Below are positions 35,547 to 44,800 of a stretch of DNA of 53,872 bases, in pieces. The notes under the pieces are model-generated. The model did not search any database. It saw only the letters and a program-made list of their open reading frames with translations, and was not told the DNA's origin. Numbering within the stretch: position 1 is the first letter of the stretch; each line of letters begins with the position of its first letter. The position numbers were made by a program, and so were the translations under genes. This stretch comes from Bradyrhizobiaceae bacterium. Lineage in GTDB: Bacteria; Pseudomonadota; Alphaproteobacteria; Rhizobiales; Xanthobacteraceae. Where the stretch lies: assembly GCA_003963145.1 (NCBI GenBank), contig RXJJ01000001.1, positions 1-53,872 on the forward strand, given 5' to 3'.

Positions 35547-36466
35547 CAGGTCGGCTCCTTACTGTCCGGAAAAAAATCACTGACGCGCTTGTGGGGTTCA
35601 GCGAACAGTCCCTGCGGCCGGAACAGCAGAAGAAGAATGATGCCGATGCCGACCAGACCCAGCCGCAGCGCAAAGAGCTGCACGCCGTCGATCGCGTAAA
35701 GCGCGTCCTTCAGGAATCGTGTGGCTTCGATCAGGCTAATAATCGTGCAGGCGCCGACCAGCAGTCCGAAGTTCGATCCCCGGCCACCGAGAATAACGGC
35801 CATGAACGCATAGGCCGTAATAATGGACGTGAACTGGCTGGGATCGATATAGGTAAGATAGAAAGCGTGAAGCGAGCCAGCGATGCCCATTACTGCGCCG
35901 CCGATCGCAAAGGCTTTGATCCGCAAGATCAGCACCGGCTTGCCAAGAGCACTTGCGGCTGTCGGGTCGTCGCGAACCGCACGCAAGGCGCGCCCGAGAG
36001 GCGAGCGAACCAGCGCTTCAAGAACCAGGAAAGTTACAGCGACGAGGCCCATCGCAAACAGAGGCAGAAAGTTGTCGTATTGAGCAGCCGGAATGATCGT
36101 TGCGAACGGACGCGGGATATTGGCGATGCCGAGCGCGCCACCCGTCAGCCAATCTTCATTCAACAGAAGGATGTTGATGACCTCGCCAAACCCGATGGTG
36201 ACGATCGCGAGGTAATCCTCTTCAAGCCGCACGGACAGAAACGCAAGGATCGTGCTTGCCGCCGCGCTGATCGCGGCGGCAAGCGCCATTGCCAAGACCC
36301 AGCCGAGATGAGGAACGGTAAGGGCCGTAGCGTAGGCGCCGAGCGCGACAAAGCCGACGACGCCAAAATTGACGAGTCCCGCGACGCCCCATTGAAAATT
36401 CAGCCCGAGGCCAATCAAGGCCGCGACCGAAACCAGAATGGCGAGCGTGGACAGATAGACCATCAT
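35546..36466 (-). CDS. livM: Liv system 3 permease LivM
   Basis: Membrane subunit, about 306 residues: LIGLGLNFQWGVAGLVNFGVVGFVALGAYATAL at the N-terminus, ALRAVRDDPTAASALGK as the ATPase-contact loop, and FMAVILGGRGSNFGLLVGA. The start is the ATGATG at 36466/36463 overlapping the livH stop; the open frame beyond is inside livH. Confidence 0.92.
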   Translation of the reverse strand: MMVYLSTLAILVSVAALIGLGLNFQWGVAGLVNFGVVGFVALGAYATALTVPHLGWVLAMALAAAISAAASTILAFLSVRLEEDYLAIVTIGFGEVINILLLNEDWLTGGALGIANIPRPFATIIPAAQYDNFLPLFAMGLVAVTFLVLEALVRSPLGRALRAVRDDPTAASALGKPVLILRIKAFAIGGAVMGIAGSLHAFYLTYIDPSQFTSIITAYAFMAVILGGRGSNFGLLVGACTIISLIEATRFLKDALYAIDGVQLFALRLGLVGIGIILLLLFRPQGLFAEPHKRVSDFFPDSKEPT

Positions 36467-37332
36467 TTGCGCACCGCCCTCGCTCCAAACAGTCCCTGGT
36501 TCCTCACCAGCAGCAGGAAGAGAATGACGACAAAACTGACGATCTGGCGGTCGTTGGTCGGCAGAACGAGCGTCGATAGTTCCTCGGCAAGACCGATCAC
36601 GAGCGCGCCGACAACGGCGCCAACAGGACTGCCGAGACCGCCGAGAATAGCTGCCGCAAACACGGGGATTTGATAGCTCCATCCCAGCAGCGGATCGATG
36701 GCGCGGTCCATGCCGGCCAGTACGCCCGAGATCGTGAGTAACACCGCTGACAGCGCCCAGGTGATATACGAAATCGTGTTTCGTTCGATACCGCGCACCG
36801 CGGCGAGCGAAGGGTTGTCCGCCGTCGCGCGCATCGCCCGTCCGAGCGGCGAGGCATGGAGCAACAGCTGCAACACGATGACGCAGGCTATCACCGTGAT
36901 CGCCGTCGTCAGCTGTTCGTGGTTGATTCTGATCCCGTGCCAGCGCATCGGCCGGGCGATCTCGATATCGAAGTTGCGAGTCGAGTTACCGAACGAAAAC
37001 CGGCAGATGTTTTCCAGAACCAGCGATAATCCAAGCGATGCGACCAGAAGTGTAATCGAGCCGGCATCGCGCAGTTTTTCAAAGATGAGTTTGTCACAGA
37101 TGACCATAACACCGGCCACAACCAGCGACGCGATCGCAGTGGCAGCAACCAGCGGCAGTCCGAGAAGATGATTGACAACCCAGGCTGCGTAAGCTCCGAA
37201 CGTCAGGGTCGCGCCCACCGCGAAATTGGGGAATTTAAGCACGCCGAACACGATGGTGAGTGCTAGCGAGGGCAGCGCAAGCAGCAGTCCGGTTACCAGT
37301 CCGTTGAGTATCAACTGGCCGAGCATCGTCAC
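36463..37332 (-). CDS. livH: Liv system 3 permease LivH
   Basis: Membrane subunit, about 289 residues: LLLALPSLALTIVFGVLKFPNFAVGATLTFG, AMRATADNPSLAAVRGI and FAAAILGGLGSPVGAVVGA. The start is either GTG 37332, overlapping the livF stop as GTGA, or ATG 37326 two codons on. Both keep the family N-terminus. Confidence 0.92.
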   Translation of the reverse strand: MTMLGQLILNGLVTGLLLALPSLALTIVFGVLKFPNFAVGATLTFGAYAAWVVNHLLGLPLVAATAIASLVVAGVMVICDKLIFEKLRDAGSITLLVASLGLSLVLENICRFSFGNSTRNFDIEIARPMRWHGIRINHEQLTTAITVIACVIVLQLLLHASPLGRAMRATADNPSLAAVRGIERNTISYITWALSAVLLTISGVLAGMDRAIDPLLGWSYQIPVFAAAILGGLGSPVGAVVGALVIGLAEELSTLVLPTNDRQIVSFVVILFLLLVRNQGLFGARAVRK

Positions 37333-38066
37333 TGCGCCTTTCCAAAAAACAAATCGGCCAGATCGGCACTCGAAATCGCAGAAGGACGCGTCATCAGACG
37401 CTTCATCCCCGCAACCAGCACCATGACCTCATCGGCAATGCGGGTGGCAGCGGCGACATTCTGCTCGACCAGAAGCACGGTGACTCCGGATTCGCGCACG
37501 CGGACCACCGCCTCCATGGTCTCGCCGACAAACTTCGGAGACAAACCTGCGGTTGGCTCGTCGAGCAGCAACACTTCGGGATTGGCCAGCAGCGCGCAGG
37601 CGAAGGCCAGCATCTGTCGCTGCCCGCCAGATAAATTTCCCGCCAGTGTCTTGGGGCGTTGGCCAAGTTCGGGAAACAGCGCCATCACCTGTGCTTCCTG
37701 CGCGAGGCCAACTCCGGTTCGCCCGCGCAGAAACTCGGTCGCCAGTTTCAAATTTTCCCGGATCGTCAGGCTACGAAAGACGTTCGCTTCCTGCGGGACG
37801 TAGGCCAGACCCGACATCACGCGTTTGGCCGGCGACAGGTCCGAGACTTTCTTGCCCGTCACCTCGATCGTGCCCTCGCGGGTGCGCAGAAGACCCGCAA
37901 GTGTTTTGACGAAGGAGGATTTGCCCGAACCATTCGGACCGATCACCGCCAGAATGGTTTCCGGCGCCTGATCGAGCGTGATGCCGCGCACGATATCGCC
38001 GCCACCCGGATAACCGGCGCGCAAATCCTTCATCGACAACGCTGGTATCGGGGCGCCGATGGTCAT
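37329..38066 (-). CDS. livF: Liv system 3 ATPase LivF
   Basis: ATPase, about 245 residues: Walker A GPNGSGKSS, LAYVPQEANVFRSLTIRENL, signature LSGGQRQ, Walker B LLLDEPTAGLSP and VEQNVAAATR. The start at ATG 38066 overlaps the livG stop (ATGA); the frame is open 36 codons earlier inside livG. Confidence 0.92.
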   Translation of the reverse strand: MTIGAPIPALSMKDLRAGYPGGGDIVRGITLDQAPETILAVIGPNGSGKSSFVKTLAGLLRTREGTIEVTGKKVSDLSPAKRVMSGLAYVPQEANVFRSLTIRENLKLATEFLRGRTGVGLAQEAQVMALFPELGQRPKTLAGNLSGGQRQMLAFACALLANPEVLLLDEPTAGLSPKFVGETMEAVVRVRESGVTVLLVEQNVAAATRIADEVMVLVAGMKRLMTRPSAISSADLADLFFGKAQ

Positions 38067-38827
38067 ATCGCCATTCCAAGATACGCGTCGATGACGCGCT
38101 GGTCGGCTGTCACGTCGGAGAATGAGCCTGAGACAAGCGCCGTGCCCTCCGCGAGGACATGAACGTCGTCGCAAACCTCATTGATCAAATGCATGTCATG
38201 CTCGACGATGCCGAATGAAATGCCTTCGCCATTCAGTTCCTTGACGATCCTGATGATATCCTTCAGCAGCGGCGGCGACACGCCGGCCGCCGGTTCATCG
38301 AGAAGAATGAATTTCGGATCAAGCAGAAGCACGCGCGCGAGTTCGAGCAGCTTCTTTTGTCCACCCGACAAGGCCGCAGCGGATTGATCCGCAACGCGCC
38401 ACAGCCCGAGACGCTCGAGTATTTTTCTGGCTTTCGTCGCGTTCGCCGTATCCTGCCTGTTCACGAGAGAGCGCGCGAACAAGGCTCCTCCCACCTTTTC
38501 ACCGATCTGATGTGGCGGACATAGAAGCAGGCTCTCAAGCACCGTGAGGCCGCGCAACTCCCGCACGATCTGAAATGTGCGAACGAGCCCTTGCGCCGCA
38601 ATGCGATGCATCGGCAATCCGGTAATATCCTGCCCGTCGAATTCGATCGAACCGGCATCGGGCTTCACGAGCCCGGTCATCGCGTTCAGCAAAGTGGTCT
38701 TGCCAGCGCCATTGGGACCGATGATACCCGTGACATGCCCCCGCTCGAAGAACAGCGAGCATTCGTTGAGCGCAGCAATGCCACCGAAATGCTTCGTCAC
38801 GTCCTTAACAGTCAGCACCTTACTCAC
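38063..38827 (-). CDS. livG: Liv system 3 ATPase LivG
   Basis: First gene of the Liv system 3 operon. ATPase, 254 residues, with KHFGGIAALNECSL, Walker A GPNGAGKTT, signature LSGGQKK, Walker B ILLDEPAAGVSP and the switch VEHDMHLI. The start is GTG 38827 with AAGGA upstream. It is divergent from a lysR gene. Confidence 0.92.
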   Translation of the reverse strand: MSKVLTVKDVTKHFGGIAALNECSLFFERGHVTGIIGPNGAGKTTLLNAMTGLVKPDAGSIEFDGQDITGLPMHRIAAQGLVRTFQIVRELRGLTVLESLLLCPPHQIGEKVGGALFARSLVNRQDTANATKARKILERLGLWRVADQSAAALSGGQKKLLELARVLLLDPKFILLDEPAAGVSPPLLKDIIRIVKELNGEGISFGIVEHDMHLINEVCDDVHVLAEGTALVSGSFSDVTADQRVIDAYLGMAI

Positions 38828-38977
38828 TCGGTGGTCCTTACAGCTCCTGCGGCCGGAGAGTGTCTTGCCGCGTGCGCCGCGCCGGCTCCATTTGATTATG
38901 GATTGAACAGGGTCGCCGCTATTCTAAGCACGCGCTTCGTCTAGCACTGGAGCGACGTTAGTTTGCAGGTTTTTCAT

Positions 38978-38996
38978 AAGCAAATTTATTGTGCTT
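38978..38996. promoter_or_regulatory. Possible LysR site in the livG/lysR divergent region
   Basis: AAGCA and TGCTT form an inverted repeat around 9 AT-rich bases, 34 bases before the lysR start; ATAA-N6-TTAT overlaps it (38976-38989). LysR sites usually have this form. The remaining 200-base gap shows no clear promoter. Confidence 0.35.
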
Positions 38997-39029
38997 CGCG
39001 AGAAGCTAAATTCTATTTATGTTTTCTCC

Positions 39030-39908
39030 ATGGGTCGCCCGTTCGAGATAAATCTTCTCCGTACATTCGTCATGCTGGTCGAAGAGCAGAGCGTGACGCG
39101 TGTGGCGCGTCGACTCAACCGGACACAACCCGCCATCAGTCTGCAGCTTGGTCGCCTGAGTGACGCTGCTGGACGCCCTCTTTTCGAACGCGATCTTCGC
39201 CATCCGCGTCTCACCCGGCACGGAGAGATGCTACTTCCCTATGCGCGGCAGATGCTGAAGATGCATGACGACGCCTATTCTCGACTGTCGAGTGAAGACA
39301 TTGCCGGCCGCGTGACACTTGGCTGTCCGGATCTCTATGCGGCGTTCCTGTTGCCGCAAACGCTTGCGAGTTTTCGCGCGGCCTATCCCGGAATCGAAGT
39401 GACGGTGCGCTGCGCGTTGAGTGCGCAATTGTCCGAGGATGTTTCAGCGGGCCGCGTCGATGTTGCGCTGGCAACGCGAATGTCGCATGTGCGGCCCCAG
39501 GGAGCGAGCATCACCGTTCTGCGCAAGGAGCCTCTGGTCTGGCTCGGCGCGAATTCAGGAACGGTGTTCAATGAAGAGACCCTGCCCCTCGCCCTGCTCC
39601 CGGAGGGAAACCTTTATCGGGATTACGCCCTGCAGTCTCTCAATAATATCGGGCGTTCGTGGCGCATAGCCTGCGTGTCCGAAAGCATCGCTGGCATGGA
39701 AGCAATGGCGCTCGCCGACGCAGCCGTCATCGTGCTCGCCGAATCGGTCAAGGTCTCGGGACTGCGACGTCTGAATGAACAGGACGGCCTGCCGCCCTTG
39801 CCCCCGGTCGAACTCGTCCTGTGGGTCCGCGAATCCGGTGCTTCACCGGCGGCGGATCATCTGGCGGCTCACATTAAGCGAGACGTCGGAAAAACCATCA
39901 ACGGTTAG
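39030..39908 (+). CDS. LysR-family transcriptional regulator
   Basis: Winged helix (INLLRTFVMLVEEQSVTRVARRLNRTQPAISLQLGRL) and LysR effector domain (GRVTLGCPDLYAAFLLPQTLASF), about 292 residues. The start at ATG 39030 gives the family N-terminus; a GTG 13 codons earlier is the longest form. It is divergent from the Liv system 3/monooxygenase operon, its likely target. The guanidine locus begins just downstream but has its own promoter. Confidence 0.92.
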   Translation: MGRPFEINLLRTFVMLVEEQSVTRVARRLNRTQPAISLQLGRLSDAAGRPLFERDLRHPRLTRHGEMLLPYARQMLKMHDDAYSRLSSEDIAGRVTLGCPDLYAAFLLPQTLASFRAAYPGIEVTVRCALSAQLSEDVSAGRVDVALATRMSHVRPQGASITVLRKEPLVWLGANSGTVFNEETLPLALLPEGNLYRDYALQSLNNIGRSWRIACVSESIAGMEAMALADAAVIVLAESVKVSGLRRLNEQDGLPPLPPVELVLWVRESGASPAADHLAAHIKRDVGKTING

Positions 39909-39945
39909 GTCTCTGCCACAGCGGGCCCATTCCAGGCTTTCCGCA

Positions 39946-39961
39946 TGGCACATTTTGTGCT
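39946..39961 (+). promoter_or_regulatory. Sigma-54-like -24/-12 promoter ahead of the guanidine riboswitch
   Basis: TGGCACATTTTGTGCT matches the RpoN consensus (TGGCACG-N4-TTGCW) with GG and GC exactly 10 bases apart and one mismatch in the -12 box. A start site about 12 bases on would fall at roughly 39972, right at the 5' edge of the riboswitch. Nitrogen-limitation control of guanidine use would make sense. Confidence 0.7.
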
Positions 39962-39974
39962 TTAGAAAAGCTTG

Positions 39975-40094
39975 AGTTGGTTGCTAGGGTTCCGGTCTTG
40001 CCCATCAAGACGCTGGTCCGAGAGCAGCCGCCTGCGGCGGAAAAATCCCGCAGGTGCACGGCGGGACAAAAGCCCGGGAGACCTCGTGAAGCCA
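39975..40094 (+). ncRNA. Guanidine-I riboswitch (ykkC-yxkD)
   Basis: Cis-acting RNA that binds guanidinium and turns on guanidine genes. All conserved blocks of the ykkC-yxkD class are present in order: CTAGGGTTCCGG (39984-39995), CTGGTCCGAGAG (40013-40024), a variable GC-rich arm, and ACGGCGGGACAAAAGCCCGG followed by GAGA (40058-40081). TTGG (39977-39980) can pair with CCAA (40092-40095) to close the outer stem, overlapping the base of the terminator-like hairpin that follows. The genes downstream are those known from guanidine-I operons. Confidence 0.95.
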
Positions 40095-40134
40095 AGGGAT
40101 TGGCAGCGATGGTCGTTAGCCGATCCCTGTTTGT
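40095..40134 (+). terminator. Riboswitch expression platform, terminator-like hairpin
   Basis: AGGGATTGGC pairs with GCCGATCCCT (one G-U), and AGCGA with TCGTT inside it, giving about 15 bp with a TGG loop and one bulged A, followed by GTTTGT. It begins where the riboswitch outer stem ends, so ligand binding could prevent its formation. The T-tract is short. Confidence 0.65.
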
Positions 40135-40158
40135 AATGCGGCAAGAGGGATCGATGAC

Positions 40159-40278
40159 ATGACATCTCACAGCAAATCCGAATGCAATTTCCTTAGGGCC
40201 TTGCGGGCGAACCCGTTGATACGCGGTCTTTGGGATGCACCTCGCCTGTCGCGACAATCGGCATCTCAGGCCCTCTAG
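40159..40278 (+). CDS. Small leader ORF, 39 codons, uncertain
   Basis: An ATG with AGAGGG about ten bases upstream opens a 39-codon frame (begins MTSHSKSECNF, ends SASQAL) ending at TAG 40276. It lies between the riboswitch hairpin and the first enzyme gene. I recognise no family. It may be a leader peptide, or chance in a leader of about 230 bases. Confidence 0.25.
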   Translation: MTSHSKSECNFLRALRANPLIRGLWDAPRLSRQSASQAL

Positions 40279-40288
40279 CCGTTTGCGC

Positions 40289-40338
40289 CGGTGGGGACGA
40301 CCTCACCGCCACAGCAGTATGAGCCGGGACGGCCCGGC
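40289..40338 (+). other. Two tandem GC-rich hairpins before the first guanidine gene
   Basis: CGGTGGGG/CCTCACCG (8 bp, one G-U, loop ACGA, 40289-40308) and GCCGGG/CCCGGC (6 bp, loop ACGG, 40323-40338) lie just ahead of the ribosome-binding site (AAGGG) of the next gene. They may affect mRNA stability or translation. Confidence 0.45.
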
Positions 40339-40361
40339 ACATTTGTCTGAAAGGGCAGACC

Positions 40362-41207
40362 ATGATCCTCACAGAGGACGAAAAGGCCGAAATCGCGGCT
40401 CACACCAAGAGATATAATGAGTTGAAAGCGGCGGGACAGGACAATGCGCCTCGCGCTTTGCCGCCGCCCACACCCCTTAAAGGGGCTCCGATCGCGGACA
40501 ACTCCATCATTCGCCGCGAGGTTATCCCGGGCGGCTGGTATTGGACCACACGCCTGGATCGCGGCGACACGCTGCGCATCGTCAATACAAGCGGCAAATC
40601 TGCCGTCAGTATTCTGGCATGGAACAGCGATGATCCAAGCGAGCGGCTCAACCACGCCGACACCATCAAAGTGCAATGGGCCGCGCGCCTGCAGAAAGGC
40701 CGCGTTCTCTTATCGGATATGGGACGCGTTCTGCTCAGTATCACTGAAGATACCAGCTTCGCGCATGATGCCGTGGTCGGCGGCTCGACCGCAGCTACCA
40801 ACGAGGCCAAATACGGCAAGGGAAGTTTCCGCAATACGCGCGACAACTTCATACTCGCGGCGGGAAAGCTGGGGCTCGATCGCCGCGATGTTAACCCGTG
40901 CATCAGCTTGTTTGCGCCCGTCTCGATCGATGCGGACGGCAAGTTCTTCTGGCGCGCGGAAAAGAAACAGAAAGGCGACTTCGTCGACCTGCGGGCGGAG
41001 ATGGATCTGCTCGTGGCCCTGTCGAATTGCCCTCATCCGCTCGACCCCGCAACCAGCTACCCGCAGACCAGCGTCGAAGTAATCCGTTATCGGGGGCCAT
41101 CCCCCACCGATGACGATTTGTGCCATACCGCCAGCGCTGAATCCATCCGCGCGTTCGAGAATAACGCCGCCTATTACGGCAATGCCCGGATGGGAGCCGC
41201 GAAGTGA
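40362..41207 (+). CDS. Carboxyguanidine deiminase subunit-type protein (DUF1989, longer)
   Basis: DUF1989 protein formerly named urea-carboxylase-associated protein; the pair of such proteins is now known to form carboxyguanidine deiminase, turning carboxyguanidine into allophanate and ammonia. Seen: RREVIPGGWYWTTRLDRGDTLRIVNTSGKSAVSIL, RVLLSDMGRVLLSITED, NPCISLFAPVSIDADGKFFW and ALSNCPHPLDP (Cys and His likely metal or catalytic residues). The length of 281 is the longer of the pair. It is the first structural gene under the guanidine-I riboswitch and overlaps the next gene (GTGA). Which subunit letter applies I cannot tell. Confidence 0.88.
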   Translation: MILTEDEKAEIAAHTKRYNELKAAGQDNAPRALPPPTPLKGAPIADNSIIRREVIPGGWYWTTRLDRGDTLRIVNTSGKSAVSILAWNSDDPSERLNHADTIKVQWAARLQKGRVLLSDMGRVLLSITEDTSFAHDAVVGGSTAATNEAKYGKGSFRNTRDNFILAAGKLGLDRRDVNPCISLFAPVSIDADGKFFWRAEKKQKGDFVDLRAEMDLLVALSNCPHPLDPATSYPQTSVEVIRYRGPSPTDDDLCHTASAESIRAFENNAAYYGNARMGAAK

Positions 41208-41845
41208 CCGCTCATCCCATTCCTGCCGGCTCCCGCATCGTCATCGACGCCGAAATTCAAGCGCGCAAACCATGGTCCGCGATTGTCCGAAAGGGCCAGA
41301 CGCTTCGGATTATTGACAGCCACGGTCAGCAGGCCGTCGACACATTATTCTATAATGCCGACGACTATCAGGAGCGCTACAGCGGACAGGATACCCTGCG
41401 TGCCCAAGGCTCGGCCTATGTCGGCAAGGGGACGAAGATCATGTCCAATGAAGGCCGGGTGATGCTGTGCGTCACCGCCGACAGCTGCGGACTGCACGAT
41501 ACGTCCGCAGGCGCCTGCTCGTGCGAAAGCAACACGGTGCGGTTCGGACACGAAACGAGATACCAGCACGCCTGCCGCGAGAATTTTCTGATCGAAGCGG
41601 CAAAATACGGCATGTCGAAACGCGACATCGTGCCGAACCTCAACTTTTTCATGAATGTGCCGATCGACCCGTCCGGCAATTTCACGGTGGTCGACGGCGT
41701 CTCCAAGCCAGGCGACTATATCGAACTTGTCGCCGAGATGGATGTGCTCTGCCTGATCTCGAATTGTCCGCAGATCAACAATCCCTGCAACGGGTTTTTC
41801 CCGACACCGATTCAGGTAACGATCTACGAGCCGCATAAGGACTGA
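41204..41845 (+). CDS. Carboxyguanidine deiminase subunit-type protein (DUF1989, shorter)
   Basis: Shorter DUF1989 partner, 213 residues, starting at GTG 41204 inside the stop of its homologue. It has GQQAVDTLFYNADDYQERYSGQDT, GRVMLCVTADSCGLHDTSAGACSCESNTVRFG (Cys-rich active-site segment), NFFMNVPIDPSGNFTVV and LISNCPQINNPCNGF. Homology and tandem position with the preceding gene and the carboxylase that follows by 3 bases support a heteromeric deiminase. Confidence 0.88.
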   Translation: MTAHPIPAGSRIVIDAEIQARKPWSAIVRKGQTLRIIDSHGQQAVDTLFYNADDYQERYSGQDTLRAQGSAYVGKGTKIMSNEGRVMLCVTADSCGLHDTSAGACSCESNTVRFGHETRYQHACRENFLIEAAKYGMSKRDIVPNLNFFMNVPIDPSGNFTVVDGVSKPGDYIELVAEMDVLCLISNCPQINNPCNGFFPTPIQVTIYEPHKD

Positions 41846-41848
41846 TGC

Positions 41849-44800
41849 ATGTTCAGCAAAGTCCTTATTGCCAATCGCGGCGAAATCGCCGGACGGATCG
41901 GCAGAACGCTCAGACGCATGGGCATCAAATCCGTCGCGGTTTATTCGGATGCGGATCGTTTCACCCGGTCGGTGCTCGATGCCGACGAAGCTGTCCGAGT
42001 CGGACCGGCTCCGGCGGCGGAAAGCTATCTCAATATCGATGCGATTATCGATGCGTGCCTGAAAACCGGGGCGCAAGCCGTACACCCGGGTTATGGCTTT
42101 CTGTCCGAGAACCGGGCCTTTGCCGAAAGGCTGGCAAAGCACGGCATTGCTTTTATCGGTCCGCGTCCCGAGCATCTCGACGCCTTCGGACTCAAGCACA
42201 AGGCGCGCGAATTGGCGCAGGCGAGCGGCGTTCCTTTGCTGCCGGGCTCCGGCCTGATCGATTCTATCGACGAAGCTATCGGCGAAGCCGAACACATCGG
42301 CTTTCCTGTGATGTTGAAAAGCACGGCAGGCGGCGGCGGCATTGGAATGCAGCTCTGTCATGACATGGCGACGCTGCGCGAACGGTTCGAGACCGTGCAG
42401 CGCACCGCGCGCGCCAGCTTTGGCGATGCGCGTGTCTATCTCGAGCGGTTCGTCGCCGAAGCACGCCATATCGAAGTGCAGATTTTCGGCAACGGCAAGG
42501 GTGAAGTCGTTGCGCTCGGTGAGCGTGATTGTTCGCTGCAGCGTCGCAATCAAAAGGTGTTCGAAGAAACCCCTGCCCCGGGTCTGGCAAACGATGTCAG
42601 AAAGCGCCTCCACGATGCGGCTGTCGCGCTTGGCCGCAGCGTATCCTATGAATCGGCCGGCACGGTCGAATTCATCTACGATGTTGCACGGCAGGAATTC
42701 TACTTTCTCGAGGTCAATACCCGCCTTCAGGTCGAGCATCCTGTCACCGAGGCGGTGTTCGGTGTCGATCTTGTGGAATGGATGATCCGGCAGGCAGCGG
42801 GCGAAGACGTCCTGACGCGGGCGAGACCACTGAAGCCAACCGGCGCCGCCATCGAAGTCCGCATCTACGCAGAAAATCCGAATGCAGGTTTTCGCCCGAG
42901 CGCCGGACGACTGACATCGGTCGTATTTCCGCCGAATGCGCGGATCGATGGCTGGATTGAAACCGGCGACGAAGTGACGCCATTTTACGATCCGATGCTG
43001 GCAAAGGTGATCGTGTCCGCGCCAACGCGCGAGGCAGCAATCGGCAAGCTCATCGATGCTCTTGATGCAACGACAATCGCCGGTATCGAGACCAATCTCG
43101 ATTATCTGCGCGCCATCGCCGCGTCAGACGTCTTTCATGATGGGCGCGTGGCGACCAATGTATTGGCCAATTTCACTTGCCAGCCACGCACCGTCGACGT
43201 CATCGCGCCGGGGGCGCAAAGCGCCGTTCAGGAGCTACCCGGGCGCCTGCATCTGTGGCATGTCGGTGTTCCACCGAGCGGGCCGATGGATGAGCTGTCA
43301 TTCCGGCTCGCCAACAAGATCGCCGGTAATCCGCCCGCGACAGCCGCGCTCGAACTGACTGTCAACGGACCGACACTTCGCTTCAACACCGACGCAACAA
43401 TCGGACTTGCCGGAGCGCGGATGAAGGCGACGCTGGATGGCGCCGAAATTTCCAACAACGCGCCGATCAACGTGCGAGCCGGCCAAACACTTGCGATAGG
43501 CCGCATTGAGGGTGCGGGCCAGCGCACCTATCTCGCGGTGCGCGGCGGTTTCGACGTGCCGCAGGTGCTCGGTTCGCGAGCGACTTTCACGCTCGGCATG
43601 TTTGGCGGTCATGCCACCGGCGCACTCAAGGCTGGAGACGTATTGCATATCGGACCGCAAAGGCCGGATCTGAGGCTACCGCAACCGCTTTCGAAGGAAG
43701 AAATGCCGGCGATGTCGCGCGAATGGCGACTCGGCGTCGTCTACGGTCCGCACGGCGCGCCGGATTTTTTCCTCGACAGCGATATCGAGACGCTCTTCGC
43801 CTCAGATTATGAGGTCCATTTCAACAGCGCCCGCACCGGAGTCCGGCTGATCGGCCCCAAACCTCAATGGGCGCGGCCCGATGGCGGTGAGGCCGGGCTT
43901 CATCCTTCGAACATCCACGACAACGCCTATGCCATCGGTGCCATCGATTTCACCGGTGACATGCCGATTATTCTCGGGCCGGACGGTCCAAGTCTTGGCG
44001 GCTTTGTCTGCCCCGCTGTCGTGGCACGCGACGAACTGTGGAAAGTCGGCCAGTTAAAGCCGGGCGACAAGGTCCGTTTCATTCCGGTGAAACGCAACGA
44101 TCCCATCGCCGGACCGATCGTGGCGAAGGCGCCCGACCTCGGCACGGCCATTGTCGGCCGCGACGACAACGGCCAGATCCCCGTCGTCTACCGGCGGGCC
44201 GGTGACGATAATCTGCTGATCGAATACGGGCCGATGGAGCTCGATATCGCGCTGCGTTTGCGCGTGCATGTACTCGCGCAGGCCGTCGAAAAGGCCGGGC
44301 TGCCCGGACTGATCGATCTGACGCCGGGTATCCGCTCGCTGCAGATTCACTATGACAGCACCGTTCTGCCGCGGCAGAAGCTGCTCGGCGCGCTGCGCGA
44401 TCTTGAACGTGGACTGCCGCCTGTCGATGCCATGAAAGTGCCGAGCCGTACCGTGCATCTGCCGCTATCGTGGAACGACCCGCAGGCCGTGCTGGCGATG
44501 CAAAAATATCAGGAGCTGGTGCGCCCTGATGCGCCGTGGTGCCCGTCGAACATCGAATTCATCCGCCGCATCAACGGCCTCGGCAGCGAGGACGACGTCC
44601 GGCGCATCGTGCTCGATGCAAGCTATCTCGTGCTTGGCCTCGGCGACGTTTATCTCGGCGCGCCGGTGGCAACACCGATTGACCCGCGCCACCGTCTTGT
44701 CACCACTAAATATAACCCCGCCCGCACATGGACGCCGGAAAACGCCGTCGGCATCGGCGGCGCCTATATGTGTATCTATGGCATGGAAGGCCCGGGCGGA

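Noticed and set aside
41345-42739. Long minus-strand open frame opposite the deiminase and carboxylase genes
   Set aside because: Shadow of two well-supported plus-strand genes; its composition is typical of an antisense frame.
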